From VHCN01 sp964589935 (GTDB taxonomy: Bacteria; Verrucomicrobiota; Verrucomicrobiia; Limisphaerales; VHCN01), in contig CAZPVD010000005.1 of the NCBI GenBank assembly GCA_964589935.1, positions 1-64,000 of the forward strand: a stretch of 64,000 nucleotides of DNA, written 5' to 3'. Position numbers and translations under genes: made by a program. Position 1 is the first letter of the stretch. Each line of letters starts with the position of its first letter. Shown one piece after another: positions 1 to 9,007 of the stretch. The notes under the pieces were generated by a model, which searched no databases, had not been told where the DNA came from, and worked only from the letters and a program-made list of their open reading frames with translations.

Positions 1-84
1 AGACGCTTGCGCAAACTGGGGAGACGCTTGCGCAAACTGGGGAGACGCTTGCGCAGACCGGGGAGACGGTTGGGAAAGCTGGCA
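1..84. repeat. 21-bp tandem repeat, cut by window start
   Basis: Three near-perfect head-to-tail 21-bp units beginning AGACGCTTGCGCAAACTGG occupy about 1-63, the third diverging at its end, and a fourth degenerate unit follows to about 84. Units are contiguous with no spacers, so this is not a CRISPR array. The array is truncated by the window edge, so copy number is unknown. No gene is supported in 1-193. Confidence 0.8.
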
Positions 85-193
85 AGCCAGTTGCGTAGAT
101 GCGGAAGAGCTGAGGCGAACCGGGGAAGAGGGAGTTTTTTTATTCCACGGGCGGCGGGGTTTGGCTACGTTCACCGGCACACACACGATGTTT

Positions 194-1279
194 ATGAAAT
201 CATTGTTCTCCCGGCTGGCTCTGGTTGCGATTCTTCTCGTTCTGGCCGCGCCGTCCGCGCGCGCGGCGGCGGCGGACAAGACGCTCGACATTTACTGGAT
301 TGATTCGGAGGGCGGCGGCTCGACGCTCATCGTCACGCCGGAGGGCGAGTCGGTGCTGGTGGACACGGGCAATCCCGGCGGGCGCGACGCGGGGCGAATC
401 CATCGGGTCGCCACGGAGGTCGCGGGGTTGAAGAAGATTGATCACGTGGTCATCACGCATTTTCACATTGACCACTTCGGCGGGCTGGCGGAGCTGGCGC
501 AGCTCATGCCAGTGGGCACGTTGTGGGACAAGGGCATTCCCGACGGCAACCCGGACGGCAACGCGAAGGACACGCGCTGGCCGATCCTGAGCAAGGCGTA
601 TCGCGAGGCGAAGGTCGGCAAGCGCGCGGTCATCGCAGCGGGCACGCCGATCGCGCTGGCGCAGCCGAAGGTGCCGGGCAACACGAAGCTCGACCTGCGC
701 TGCCTCGGCGCGAACCAGAAGTTCGTCAGCCCGCGCCCGGAGCAGATGCGGCTGAATCCGTTGTGCGACACGGCGACGAAAAAGGAGCCCGATCCGAGCG
801 ACAACGCGAACAGCGTGGTGCTGCTGTTGCAGTTCGGGCCGTTCCGGTTTTTTGATGGCGGCGATTTGACGTGGAACATGGAGGAGAAGCTCGTGTGTCC
901 GCACAACCTCGTCGGCTCCGTGGACATTTATCAGGTGAACCATCACGGCCTCGACATCAGCAACAATCCGCTGCTGATCAAGTCGCTCGCGCCGACGGTG
1001 TCGGTGATGAACAACGGCCCGCGCAAGGGCACGAGCGGCGTGGCGATGGATTCGCTGAAAGGCACGCCGAGCATCGCCGCGATGTATCAGGTGCATGAGA
1101 ACGTCCGCGCGGACAAGGAGAACAACACGAAGCCGGAATACATCGCGAACAAGGGCGACCTCGGCGAGAAGTGCGAGGCCAACTACATCCATTGCTCGGT
1201 GAGCCACACGGGCGAGGTGTTCACGATGTTCGTCCCGGCGAGCAACCACACGCGCACGTTCCAGACGCGGAAGAGGTAA
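194..1279 (+). CDS. secreted metallo-beta-lactamase-fold hydrolase
   Basis: Predicted exported metal-dependent hydrolase of the metallo-beta-lactamase fold. The ATG at 194 opens a typical Sec signal (MKSLFSRLALVAILLVLAA, cleavage near ARA-AAA); an ATG at 188 and a TTG at 161 are alternative starts. The metal motif T-H-F-H-I-D-H lies at residues 88-94 and is followed by GG. A later NHHG histidine pair and an F-D-G-G-D stretch fit the other metal-ligand positions. The layout resembles ComEC C-terminal-like or RNase Z-like hydrolases rather than a true beta-lactamase. The substrate is unknown. The next gene begins about 120 bp downstream on the same strand. Confidence 0.85.
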   Translation: MKSLFSRLALVAILLVLAAPSARAAAADKTLDIYWIDSEGGGSTLIVTPEGESVLVDTGNPGGRDAGRIHRVATEVAGLKKIDHVVITHFHIDHFGGLAELAQLMPVGTLWDKGIPDGNPDGNAKDTRWPILSKAYREAKVGKRAVIAAGTPIALAQPKVPGNTKLDLRCLGANQKFVSPRPEQMRLNPLCDTATKKEPDPSDNANSVVLLLQFGPFRFFDGGDLTWNMEEKLVCPHNLVGSVDIYQVNHHGLDISNNPLLIKSLAPTVSVMNNGPRKGTSGVAMDSLKGTPSIAAMYQVHENVRADKENNTKPEYIANKGDLGEKCEANYIHCSVSHTGEVFTMFVPASNHTRTFQTRKR

Positions 1280-1402
1280 GAGGGGTTTTTGTTTGAACTG
1301 GCGGCGGCGTTTGCCTAGTGTGCGGCTCAATCGAGCAGCCGTGTGGCGCCGGAATGTTTCCGCGCCGCGCGCGCGGCGGAGTGGGAAAGACGCGACTGGC
1401 TT

Positions 1403-1660
1403 ATGAAGGAATTTCTCGCACGGTTCAGTTTCGACACGCTCAAGCTGAACGCGCAGACTTATGCGTGCGCGATTGTGATCTACCTGGTGGTGATCGGTTG
1501 CGCTCTGCACAGCATCAACAGCCAGCCGTTCAGCCGCACGCAGCGCGTGATGTGGATCACGATCGTGGTGGCGGTGCCGGTGCTCGGACTGGCGGCCTAC
1601 GCGCTGGTGGCGGTGCTGTATGCGACGAGCGAGGCGTCGCTCCTGACGCGCAAGAAATGA
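1403..1660 (+). CDS. small two-helix membrane protein
   Basis: An 85-residue protein with two hydrophobic helices (about residues 19-37 and 49-73) joined by a short polar loop containing SRTQRVMW. The arrangement resembles the PLDc_N-type two-TM module (phospholipase D nuclease N-terminal), but that match is by eye. The ATG at 1403 was preferred to an upstream in-frame GTG at 1343 because it gives a compact membrane protein. Its stop overlaps an ATG at 1657 (ATGA), suggesting translational coupling to the outer-membrane protein gene that follows. Function unknown. Confidence 0.65.
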   Translation: MKEFLARFSFDTLKLNAQTYACAIVIYLVVIGCALHSINSQPFSRTQRVMWITIVVAVPVLGLAAYALVAVLYATSEASLLTRKK

Positions 1661-1786
1661 ACGGCGTCGCGGATTCTTCAACTTCAAACAATTCCCGGTC
1701 TGCAAACACCGTCAATACGCGCCCCGGGAACCCAGCCTGACACGGTCGGGCGCGCGCCGCGCGCCGCGCTGGCGCTTGCCGCGCTC
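1657..1786 (+). other. displaced 5' end (probable frameshift) of the outer-membrane protein gene
   Basis: An ATG at 1657 overlaps the previous stop as ATGA and encodes 27 residues before a TGA at 1738. The frame of the downstream barrel gene has no ATG, GTG or TTG between 1661 and 1787. Yet from 1742 it encodes a convincing hydrophobic signal core (RAALALAALVWCC, then a VQAQA cleavage site). The simplest reading is that translation starts at 1657 and a one-base shift near the C and G runs at 1722-1735 joins the two parts. Whether this is a sequencing error, a real mutation or programmed slippage cannot be told from sequence alone. Confidence 0.5.
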
Positions 1787-3397
1787 GTGTGGTGCTGTGA
1801 CGTTCAGGCGCAGGCGCCGGGCAGCGGGGCGCCCGTGCCGCAGTCGGGCTTCATCGGGCTTTCTTCGCTGGACAAGGAGCTGAAGAACCAGCCGACAACG
1901 GGCACCGAGCCGCAGGCCACGGGCGGCGCGGGCACGCCGCCGCAGCCGCTGGAGCTTCAGGCCGAACAGCAGCAGGACCAGGGAATGTTCAAGCGCTTCT
2001 CGGACAGCCTGCCGTTTGTGCCGGCGAAGGTCGGGCCGGCGGAGGGCGTCGGGCAGTTGCGCGGCGACTTCGATTCGCGCCTGCGGTTGCCGTTGCTGCA
2101 GATCGGCGTGCGGCCGGAGGACGCGGAGATCAAACTGGGCCGGCTCTACTTTGACTTCCGTTCGCTCACCATCGGCTATCTGGCGAGTGACAACATTGAC
2201 CAGTCGCAACTGACGCGGAACTGGGGGCACGTGATGGTGGTGCGCGCGGAGATGGCGCTGCTCTACCAGCTTACCGACCAGTTGCAACTGGCGGTGGCGG
2301 GGGAGATAGGCTGGCTGCCGTTCAGCAACCAGGTGGGCTTCACTGATCCGCTGCTGGACCTGGAACTGAGCCTCGCGCCGCTGGCGCAAATCCAGCTCAA
2401 CTACGCAATTCCAACGCCAACGTGGCAGTTCAATTTCTTCGATCAATTTCAGGTGCGGCGCAACACGCTCGGCGTGGGGCGCAACTTCGATCTGCTCAAC
2501 CGCAATCCGCAGGACTTGACCGACCGCGCGGGCCGTTATGTTTTTAATGTGCGGCAACAGACGCCGAGCCAGAACCGGCAGCTCGACTCGACGGTCGAGT
2601 ATCACAACGTGATCGGCGCGCAGGTGGACCGGCTGTTTCCGACGCAGACGCGCTTCACCGCCACGCTACAGCACGAGAACATCTGGTATCAGCAGAACAC
2701 AAACGCGCTGCCGACGACGATTGACCAGGCGAACTTCGTGCTCCAGAGCGAGCGGGAAAATCTGCGCTTCAAGCCGTTCGCGCAGTTCACCACCACGAAG
2801 CAGACGGGCAATCCGGGCTGGGACATGACGGCGCGCGGCGGCCTGCGCGGGCCGATCACCGACTACATAGACTTCTTCGGCGACGGCGGCTACTTCTGGT
2901 CTGGCGACGGCACGCGGCAGTCGTCGGTGTTCACGCTCGGCCTGCTCCACGAGCCGAAGCACAACCTGCGGCACTCGCTCGTCTTCACGCGCAACATCAC
3001 CTACCCGGAGCGCGTGCTCACGGACCTGATTGAATACCGGGTCGAATACACCTTCCACCCGGACATGCTCGGCGAGATCGCGGTCAACCGCGCGACGTTC
3101 GACAGTCTCAGCTTCAACAACACGCGCGGCGAGCAGCAGCAGGCCGAGGCGCGCGTCACGTGGCTGGCCGGGCCGAGGCTGACGCTGCGTCCAGGCGTCG
3201 CCTACACGGAAGGGCGCACATTCGGCGCGGCGACCTCGGACTTCAGCGTCTTCGATGCGCGCTTCGAGGTGTTTTACCAGTTCGGGCCGAGGTTCCGCGC
3301 CGAGTTCATGTATCAATATGAGCAGCGCGATTCGAGCACGGCGCTGGACAGCTACTATGAGAACCTGTTCACGCTTTCCATCATCAAATATTTTTGA
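1787..3397 (+). CDS. outer-membrane beta-barrel protein of the exopolysaccharide locus
   Basis: Predicted outer-membrane barrel. After a Q/P/G-rich N-terminal region the protein consists of repeated amphipathic strands rich in aromatic residues, alternating with loops. It ends in an aromatic residue (IIKYF), as is typical for barrel insertion by BAM. The GTG at 1787 is only the first start codon in this frame and would leave most of the signal peptide untranslated, so the true start is probably at 1657 with a frameshift. It is followed on the same strand by the Wza-type export protein and Wzc-type kinase genes, so a role in polysaccharide secretion across the outer membrane is likely. This is inference from position. 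No specific family was recognised. Confidence 0.7.
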   Translation: MWCCDVQAQAPGSGAPVPQSGFIGLSSLDKELKNQPTTGTEPQATGGAGTPPQPLELQAEQQQDQGMFKRFSDSLPFVPAKVGPAEGVGQLRGDFDSRLRLPLLQIGVRPEDAEIKLGRLYFDFRSLTIGYLASDNIDQSQLTRNWGHVMVVRAEMALLYQLTDQLQLAVAGEIGWLPFSNQVGFTDPLLDLELSLAPLAQIQLNYAIPTPTWQFNFFDQFQVRRNTLGVGRNFDLLNRNPQDLTDRAGRYVFNVRQQTPSQNRQLDSTVEYHNVIGAQVDRLFPTQTRFTATLQHENIWYQQNTNALPTTIDQANFVLQSERENLRFKPFAQFTTTKQTGNPGWDMTARGGLRGPITDYIDFFGDGGYFWSGDGTRQSSVFTLGLLHEPKHNLRHSLVFTRNITYPERVLTDLIEYRVEYTFHPDMLGEIAVNRATFDSLSFNNTRGEQQQAEARVTWLAGPRLTLRPGVAYTEGRTFGAATSDFSVFDARFEVFYQFGPRFRAEFMYQYEQRDSSTALDSYYENLFTLSIIKYF

Positions 3398-3599
3398 ATC
3401 GCATTGTGAACTTGAAGGTTGCGAAACCGAACGCCGTTCGCTTTAATCGGCCAGTCATGCCGGACCCACACCCGCTTTCAGGCTGGTGCGCACGATATAT
3501 TTTGCCGAAAGGCGGCGCACTGGCTGGTGGCTTGCCGGCATCGGATTGGGGCATTTCCGCCAACCACGCCAGGCCGTTGCCGACATGGAGACGCGAACG

Positions 3600-5741
3600 A
3601 TGAAAACCAGACTGACGATCGTGGCAGGCGCCGTGATGTTGTGCTGCCTTGCGGCTCCCGGCGTCCGCGCACAGGTTGTGCCCGTGCCCGCTCCGTCGGC
3701 GCGCGAGGTTGACTCGCTTGTGGACAAGCGCACCCGCCTTCAGGACGACCTTGATTACTTCAACCGCCGCCTTGCCGCCGCGCGCAAGTCCTACACCGAG
3801 GCCGTCCGCGCCAACAACGCGGTGAACATGGACAAGTGGAACAGCGAAGTCACCGCGCTCGAAAACGAAGTGCAGCGCATCCAAGGCCAGATCGCCGAGC
3901 TGGATGCCTCCATTCCCAAGACCCGCAGCGTGGAACTCTCCGGCTCGCCCGGCGCTGCCTCCAACGCGCCCGCGCCGTTTTCCAGCGAGCCGGTGATGCC
4001 GCGCCTTCCGCTCCGCACCGCGCAGGAGGAACTCGCAAAGCTCGAAGAGGCGCGCCAGGCCGAGAGCGCCCTCGCGCGCAAAGGGCCGAAGTTTGAGGAT
4101 GATTCCGTCGCGCGGCAGCAGCTCCGCGCCTCGCAGGCGGAACTCGCCAAACTCGATGAAACCACCGCCAACACAGCGCGCAGCCTTGCCACCAGCACGA
4201 ACCCCGCGCAAATCCAGCAGGAGCTTGACCGGCTCAACGCCCGCAAGGCCCAGCTCGAACAAGACGTGGAGAAGGCGCGCAAGGACCTCGACAACTGGGA
4301 CACGCGCTACCGCCAGCTCAAGGAAGAACTCGCCCGCATGGAGCAGGATCAGCCGCGCACGCAGTTCCAAAACCTCCAGACCGAGCTGAACAAAATCACA
4401 GCCGACATCGCCGCAGCTCAGGCCGCGCTCAAGAATGCGCAGGAGGCAACGTGGGCGCGCACACCTGAAACCATTTCCACGACCCTGACACCTTCGACAC
4501 CCTCAACAACCCGGCGCACTCCCACGACGCGCCGATCTTCGTTATCCACGGCGATGACTTCCGAGGACGCGGGATACGACACGCGCGTTGTCCGCCGCAT
4601 CACGCAGAAACCTTCCCCAGAGCTCCAGCGTGAACTCGACCGCCTTCAAAATAGAAAGGATCTCGCACTTCGCGATGTGGATCGCGCGCAGACCGCACTC
4701 AACACCGCGCAACGCGAGCAGGCATTGGCGAACCGTGTCGGCAATCCAGTCGAGATGGACAAATGGGGCCGCGAGGTCAGTAACGCCGAGTCCGCGCTTC
4801 GGGCCGCGCAGACGGAGGTGGGCAAGATTGACGATGATCTCCAGAGCCGGATGCGCGAGCTGGGCAAGACCGTGGTCGAGCCTTCGCCGAACGCGCCCAT
4901 TTCGCCGCGCGACGAGCTGAACGTCACCGTCGCCGAGGACGAGACGCTCAACGGCATTTATCAGGTCAAGTCCGCGGGCTACATCAGCATGCCGCGCGGC
5001 ATCCGCGTGAACGTCGCGGGCAAGTCCGTCTCCGACGCGGAACAGCTCATCAAGGAAACGCTCGAAGGCCGCGAACTGAAAATCGCGACGGTTACGGTTG
5101 AGCGCACGCGGCCTGATTTGGGTTTTGCGAGCGACGAGGAGATTCCGACCCAATTGCGGGGACAAGTCGGCCAGATGGAGATACCCGATCGCGCGCCGGA
5201 CGTGATTTATCTAGCGGGCGAGTTCAACAATCCCGGGCCGCTGCGCATTCCGCCGGGCGTGAATCCCACGTTGCTGACGATCGTGCTTCGTTCCGGCGGT
5301 TTGACGCCGTCCGCCGATTTGCAAAAGGTGAAGCTGTTGCATTTCGACGCGGGCCAGAGCCGCGGCAGCGTCGAGGAAATCAACGTGCAGGGCATTCTCC
5401 AGGGCATTGGCACGCCGGTGGATTTGCAGTTGACGCCCGGAGACATCGTGTTCGTGCCGGGCTTCACGCCGGTTGTGTATGTGACGGGCAACGTGATGCG
5501 GCCGGGCGCGCTGCGGCTGTTCCAGGACGAGCCGATCACCGCTTACAGCGCGATCCTGCGCAGCGGCGGCTTCTCGCGCTTTGCAAACACGAAGAAGGTC
5601 AGCGTGATGCGCGACCTCGGCAACGGCGAGAAGGCGGCGATTCCGATCAACATCAAGGACATCCAGCAGGGCCGGCAGCCGGATGTGGTGTTGCAGGGGC
5701 GCGACATTGTGTTTGTGCCCGAGGCTTTTTTCAGTTTTTAA
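3600..5741 (+). CDS. Wza-type polysaccharide export protein with long coiled-coil N-terminus
   Basis: Outer-membrane polysaccharide export protein. The ATG at 3600 has a GGAG nine bases upstream and opens a Sec signal (MKTRLTIVAGAVMLCC, AQA-like cleavage after VRA). Residues about 25-285 and 330-425 are heptad-rich coiled coil, separated by a Ser/Thr/Pro linker at about 287-325. The two coils share a diverged duplicated segment (NAVNMDKW and NPVEMDKW). The Poly_export domain starts near residue 431 (SPRDELNVTV), and two SLBB-type segments follow near 534 (VIYLAGEFNNPG) and 624 (VVYVTGNVMRPG). At 713 residues it is about twice the length of classical Wza because of the coils, which may span the periplasm to reach the kinase encoded next. 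Confidence 0.88.
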   Translation: MKTRLTIVAGAVMLCCLAAPGVRAQVVPVPAPSAREVDSLVDKRTRLQDDLDYFNRRLAAARKSYTEAVRANNAVNMDKWNSEVTALENEVQRIQGQIAELDASIPKTRSVELSGSPGAASNAPAPFSSEPVMPRLPLRTAQEELAKLEEARQAESALARKGPKFEDDSVARQQLRASQAELAKLDETTANTARSLATSTNPAQIQQELDRLNARKAQLEQDVEKARKDLDNWDTRYRQLKEELARMEQDQPRTQFQNLQTELNKITADIAAAQAALKNAQEATWARTPETISTTLTPSTPSTTRRTPTTRRSSLSTAMTSEDAGYDTRVVRRITQKPSPELQRELDRLQNRKDLALRDVDRAQTALNTAQREQALANRVGNPVEMDKWGREVSNAESALRAAQTEVGKIDDDLQSRMRELGKTVVEPSPNAPISPRDELNVTVAEDETLNGIYQVKSAGYISMPRGIRVNVAGKSVSDAEQLIKETLEGRELKIATVTVERTRPDLGFASDEEIPTQLRGQVGQMEIPDRAPDVIYLAGEFNNPGPLRIPPGVNPTLLTIVLRSGGLTPSADLQKVKLLHFDAGQSRGSVEEINVQGILQGIGTPVDLQLTPGDIVFVPGFTPVVYVTGNVMRPGALRLFQDEPITAYSAILRSGGFSRFANTKKVSVMRDLGNGEKAAIPINIKDIQQGRQPDVVLQGRDIVFVPEAFFSF

Positions 5742-5786
5742 CGTGGATTTGAATCCGTTTCAGAAGGCGAGAACATTTAAGACAGC

Positions 5787-7952
5787 ATGACCGTTCCAGG
5801 CTTAGACAAGCGCGGGATAGACTTCACGGATATCCTGATGTATTTGGCGATCGCGTCGAAGCACGTGCGCCTGATGGTGCTGCTCATGTGCTTCTCGCTG
5901 CTGTGCGGGCTGGACTACTACATCTACGCGCGGCCGGTTTACACGTCGAAGGCCCTCATCCGCTATCAGAACGTGCCGCTCCCGACGCCGAGCGGCAAGG
6001 TGGACGCCGAGCGCAACGACCTCGTCATCCTATCAAAGCTCACCTCGCCCTTCATGATTTCAAAGGTCGAGGACAAGCTTGGCAATCCCGCGAGCGCCGC
6101 CGGCGGCAAGAAGGAAATGGTGCGCAAACTCTCCGCCGACTTCACCAAGGAGAACAACATCCTCATTGATTTTGCGACCTACAACGCGGACTGGGCGATG
6201 AAGTTCCCGCAGACGCTCGTGCAGGTCTTCCTCGACGAGCGCGACGAGGAGCGCCGGCGCACGCGCGAGGAACTCATCCTCAAGTATCAACGCGAGATCA
6301 ACACCATCAACGAGCGGCTCAAGGAGGAGTTCATCCAGAAGAACCTGCTTCGTGACGCGAGCGATTTCGACCGGCTGAAGCTTGAGGTCGAGGAGCTCGG
6401 CAGCGTCCCGCGCGACATCATCAAGTCCCAGCGCCGCATTGCGGACATGGATGCCGTGCGGCTCAAATTGCAGGACCCCAACTTGACCGTGCTTGACCGG
6501 CTCTCGCTGCTTTCCAATCTGGAGAACGATCTCAAGGTGGGTGAAATCATTCCCAGCCCGGGCTTTTCGACGAACCGCTTGGGAGCGAGTCAAATCATCA
6601 TCTCGCCGTCCCTGCTCAATCCGCCCAGCCGTGAATGGGAAAACTTGGAGAAACAATACTGGCAGCTCACGCAGATTTACAACGAGAGCGCCAAAATCTA
6701 TCTCCCCCGCAACCCCAAGATGCAGGACATCATTCGCAAGCTCGACAACGTCAACCGGCTTCTTGCGAACGAGCTTTCGCTGGCCATACACCGGTTTGAT
6801 GCCAACTACGCAAAGGAACAGAACAGGCTACGCGACCTCCAGATCAAGCAGCCACTCTACGAAAAGAAACGCAAGGAGCTTGAAGCCGCGCAGGAAAAAT
6901 ACGACCTCTACCTCAAGAGCCAGCTCGCATGGGACAAGCTCTATTCCGATCTGATGAAGGAGATCAAGGAGCTGGAAAATTTCGGCGACAAGGAGCGCGT
7001 CGTTCTGCGCTTTGATTCCTTCGTTCCCGGTTCGGTCCACAACGTCGTTCCAGTCGCGCCGAACCGCCTCAAGCTGGTGCTCTATTCGCTCGCGCTTGGC
7101 ATCGCGCTCGCCATCGGCGTGCCCTTCCTGCTTGAGTTCCTCGACCAGACCGCGAACAGCCTCGAAAAGATCGAGCAGGTCGTGCAGGTGCGCGGCCTCG
7201 GCATCGTGCCCAAGTTCACCGAGTCCGTGCGCGAGTCCTATCCGATCATCAACAGCGAGAACGGCACGGGTGGCAGCCTGCTCGAGGCCTTCCGCGTCCT
7301 GCGCACCAATCTCATGTCCGCCGCCGCGCTCTCGAAGGCGCCGCAGGTCATCATGATCACCAGCGCGGTGCCCAAGGAAGGCAAGACGGTTGTTGTCTCA
7401 AACCTTGCCGCCTCCTTCGCGCAGCTCGGCGAGAAGACCCTCGTGATTGACGCCAATCTCCGGCGCGGCCTGCTGCATCATCCGTTCCGCGTCCGCTCCT
7501 CGCCGGGCCTGAGCAACATCCTCATTGACCGCATCAGCATCGAGGAGGCGTGCCGGCCGACGGACATTGATAACCTCACGGTGCTGCCCTGCGGCGAGCA
7601 CCTTGACGGTGACATCGAGCAGCTTGGTTCGCCGCTTTTCAACAAGCTCGTGGAGAAGCTTCGCCAAAAATATCACCGCATCATCATTGACACGCCGCCG
7701 GTGCTCGGCCTCTCGGAAACCGCGACGATGCAGGGCGTGGTGGACGGCGTCGTGCTCGTCGTCAACGCGAGCGGCACGCCGATGCGCAGCGTCAAGACCG
7801 CCGTGGACGTGCTCCAGGCCAACCACGCGAACTTCTACGGTTTTGTCCTCAACCAGCTCGATCTGCAGGCCGCGATGAACCGGTTCCAGTATTACTATTA
7901 CTCGAACCACTACTACAACCGCTACACGGCGCTCGAGAAGGTGGAGAGATAA
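5787..7952 (+). CDS. polysaccharide co-polymerase / BY-type tyrosine autokinase (Wzc-like)
   Basis: Inner-membrane chain-length regulator with a fused cytoplasmic kinase. A TM helix near residues 30-50 precedes a long periplasmic coiled coil with a GNVR-like segment. A second TM (about 430-450) leads to the kinase domain. Walker A is at about 525-533 (SAVPKEGKT), Walker A' near 553 (VIDAN) and Walker B near 632-638 (IIIDTPP). The C-terminus carries a dense tyrosine cluster (about residues 701-715, eight Tyr), the usual autophosphorylation tail. Such proteins control polymer length together with Wza and a cognate phosphatase; no phosphatase gene is visible nearby. It begins 45 bp after the export gene and is followed by two glycosyltransferases. 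Confidence 0.9.
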   Translation: MTVPGLDKRGIDFTDILMYLAIASKHVRLMVLLMCFSLLCGLDYYIYARPVYTSKALIRYQNVPLPTPSGKVDAERNDLVILSKLTSPFMISKVEDKLGNPASAAGGKKEMVRKLSADFTKENNILIDFATYNADWAMKFPQTLVQVFLDERDEERRRTREELILKYQREINTINERLKEEFIQKNLLRDASDFDRLKLEVEELGSVPRDIIKSQRRIADMDAVRLKLQDPNLTVLDRLSLLSNLENDLKVGEIIPSPGFSTNRLGASQIIISPSLLNPPSREWENLEKQYWQLTQIYNESAKIYLPRNPKMQDIIRKLDNVNRLLANELSLAIHRFDANYAKEQNRLRDLQIKQPLYEKKRKELEAAQEKYDLYLKSQLAWDKLYSDLMKEIKELENFGDKERVVLRFDSFVPGSVHNVVPVAPNRLKLVLYSLALGIALAIGVPFLLEFLDQTANSLEKIEQVVQVRGLGIVPKFTESVRESYPIINSENGTGGSLLEAFRVLRTNLMSAAALSKAPQVIMITSAVPKEGKTVVVSNLAASFAQLGEKTLVIDANLRRGLLHHPFRVRSSPGLSNILIDRISIEEACRPTDIDNLTVLPCGEHLDGDIEQLGSPLFNKLVEKLRQKYHRIIIDTPPVLGLSETATMQGVVDGVVLVVNASGTPMRSVKTAVDVLQANHANFYGFVLNQLDLQAAMNRFQYYYYSNHYYNRYTALEKVER

Positions 7953-8011
7953 GCGGGAACGCCGCCCTTGTTGAGCGCGGACGGGACACCGCAGTTTGTT
8001 TCTGATTCGTG

Positions 8012-8998
8012 ATGGCCGACACCACCGCAAATTCTTCCAGCGCACCACCGCAGAACACCTCCTTGCAGCCCGGCATCTCGGTCGTCATCCCCTGCTACAA
8101 CTACGCCCGCTTCCTGCCGTTCGCGGTGGACTCGTGCCTTGCGCAGGATTACCCGCTCTTCGAGGTCATCGTCGTGGACGACGGATCGAAGGACAACTCG
8201 CGCGAAGTCTGCGCGAACTACGGCGGCAAAATCCGCTACGTCTTTCAGGAAAACGCCGGCCTGCCGTCCGCGCGCAACACCGGCATCAAAAACGCGCGCC
8301 ATCCGTTCATCGCCTTTCTCGACGCCGACGACGTGTTCAAGCCGGGCTTCTTCGCGGCGGTCATGGCGAAGTATGTGACGCTGCCGGCGGAGTTCGCCCT
8401 CGTCGTGCCGAACCACGAATACGTGGATGCTGGCGGCGCGTTCATGGACAACCGGCGTTACGATCTCGAATGGGACCGCGAGATCACCGCGCGCGACATC
8501 ATCATGCGCTCGCGCTTCCAGCCCTCGGGCGTCATCTGCCGGCGCGAGGTTTTCGACGCGTGCGGCCTGTTCGACCCGCCGCTGCGCAGCTCGGAGGACC
8601 GCGACATGTGGATCCGCGTCGCCGCGAAATACCGGACGTGGCGCATGGGTGATGTGCTCGTGCAAATCCGCAAGCACGGCAGCAACATGAGCAACAACGC
8701 CGGCCGCATGAAGGAGAACATGCTCACCGTGCTCCGCAAATCGCGGCGGAACAACATCGTGCCTGAAAGCGACGTGTTCTTCTGGCTGCGCGCGTTTTCG
8801 TTCCTCTATAACCAGACCGCGCTGCTCTACGGCGGCGGCGGACGCCTCTGGCCCGCGTATCGCGACATGTTCATCTCGCTCCTCCTCTGGCCGTGGCATC
8901 CGAACGCCGCGCGCTTGAACATGCCCTCGCTGTTCCGCCTGCGCAGCCTTGCACGCTGGGCGCGCGACGCGATGCGTCCGAAACCGCCGCAAGGCTGA
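8012..8998 (+). CDS. family 2 glycosyltransferase
   Basis: GT-A fold glycosyltransferase that would transfer a sugar from a nucleotide donor to a growing glycan. The N-terminus has the family signature SVVIPCYNYARFL with the VVDDGSKDNS motif and, further on, GLPSARNTGI and the metal-binding FLDADD. The start is the ATG at 8012; a GTG immediately upstream at 8009 is possible. The C-terminus lacks long membrane segments, so it is probably cytoplasmic or membrane-peripheral. It sits 59 bp after the tyrosine kinase and 9 bp before a GT4 gene, which places it in the exopolysaccharide assembly operon. Donor and acceptor cannot be deduced. Confidence 0.9.
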   Translation: MADTTANSSSAPPQNTSLQPGISVVIPCYNYARFLPFAVDSCLAQDYPLFEVIVVDDGSKDNSREVCANYGGKIRYVFQENAGLPSARNTGIKNARHPFIAFLDADDVFKPGFFAAVMAKYVTLPAEFALVVPNHEYVDAGGAFMDNRRYDLEWDREITARDIIMRSRFQPSGVICRREVFDACGLFDPPLRSSEDRDMWIRVAAKYRTWRMGDVLVQIRKHGSNMSNNAGRMKENMLTVLRKSRRNNIVPESDVFFWLRAFSFLYNQTALLYGGGGRLWPAYRDMFISLLLWPWHPNAARLNMPSLFRLRSLARWARDAMRPKPPQG

Positions 8999-9007
8999 AC
9001 GCCGCAC

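Noticed and set aside
1..84. CRISPR array
   Set aside because: Repeats are contiguous without spacers and no cas genes are in the window.
7..303. Basic heptad-repeat protein at the window start
   Set aside because: Produced by the 21-bp tandem repeat and runs into the metallo-beta-lactamase gene in another frame; no supporting start or family.
200..1705. Long open frame of about 500 codons on the minus strand
   Set aside because: Low-complexity Arg/His-rich translation typical of the antisense of GC-rich genes; the plus-strand metallo-beta-lactamase gene has signal peptide and motifs.
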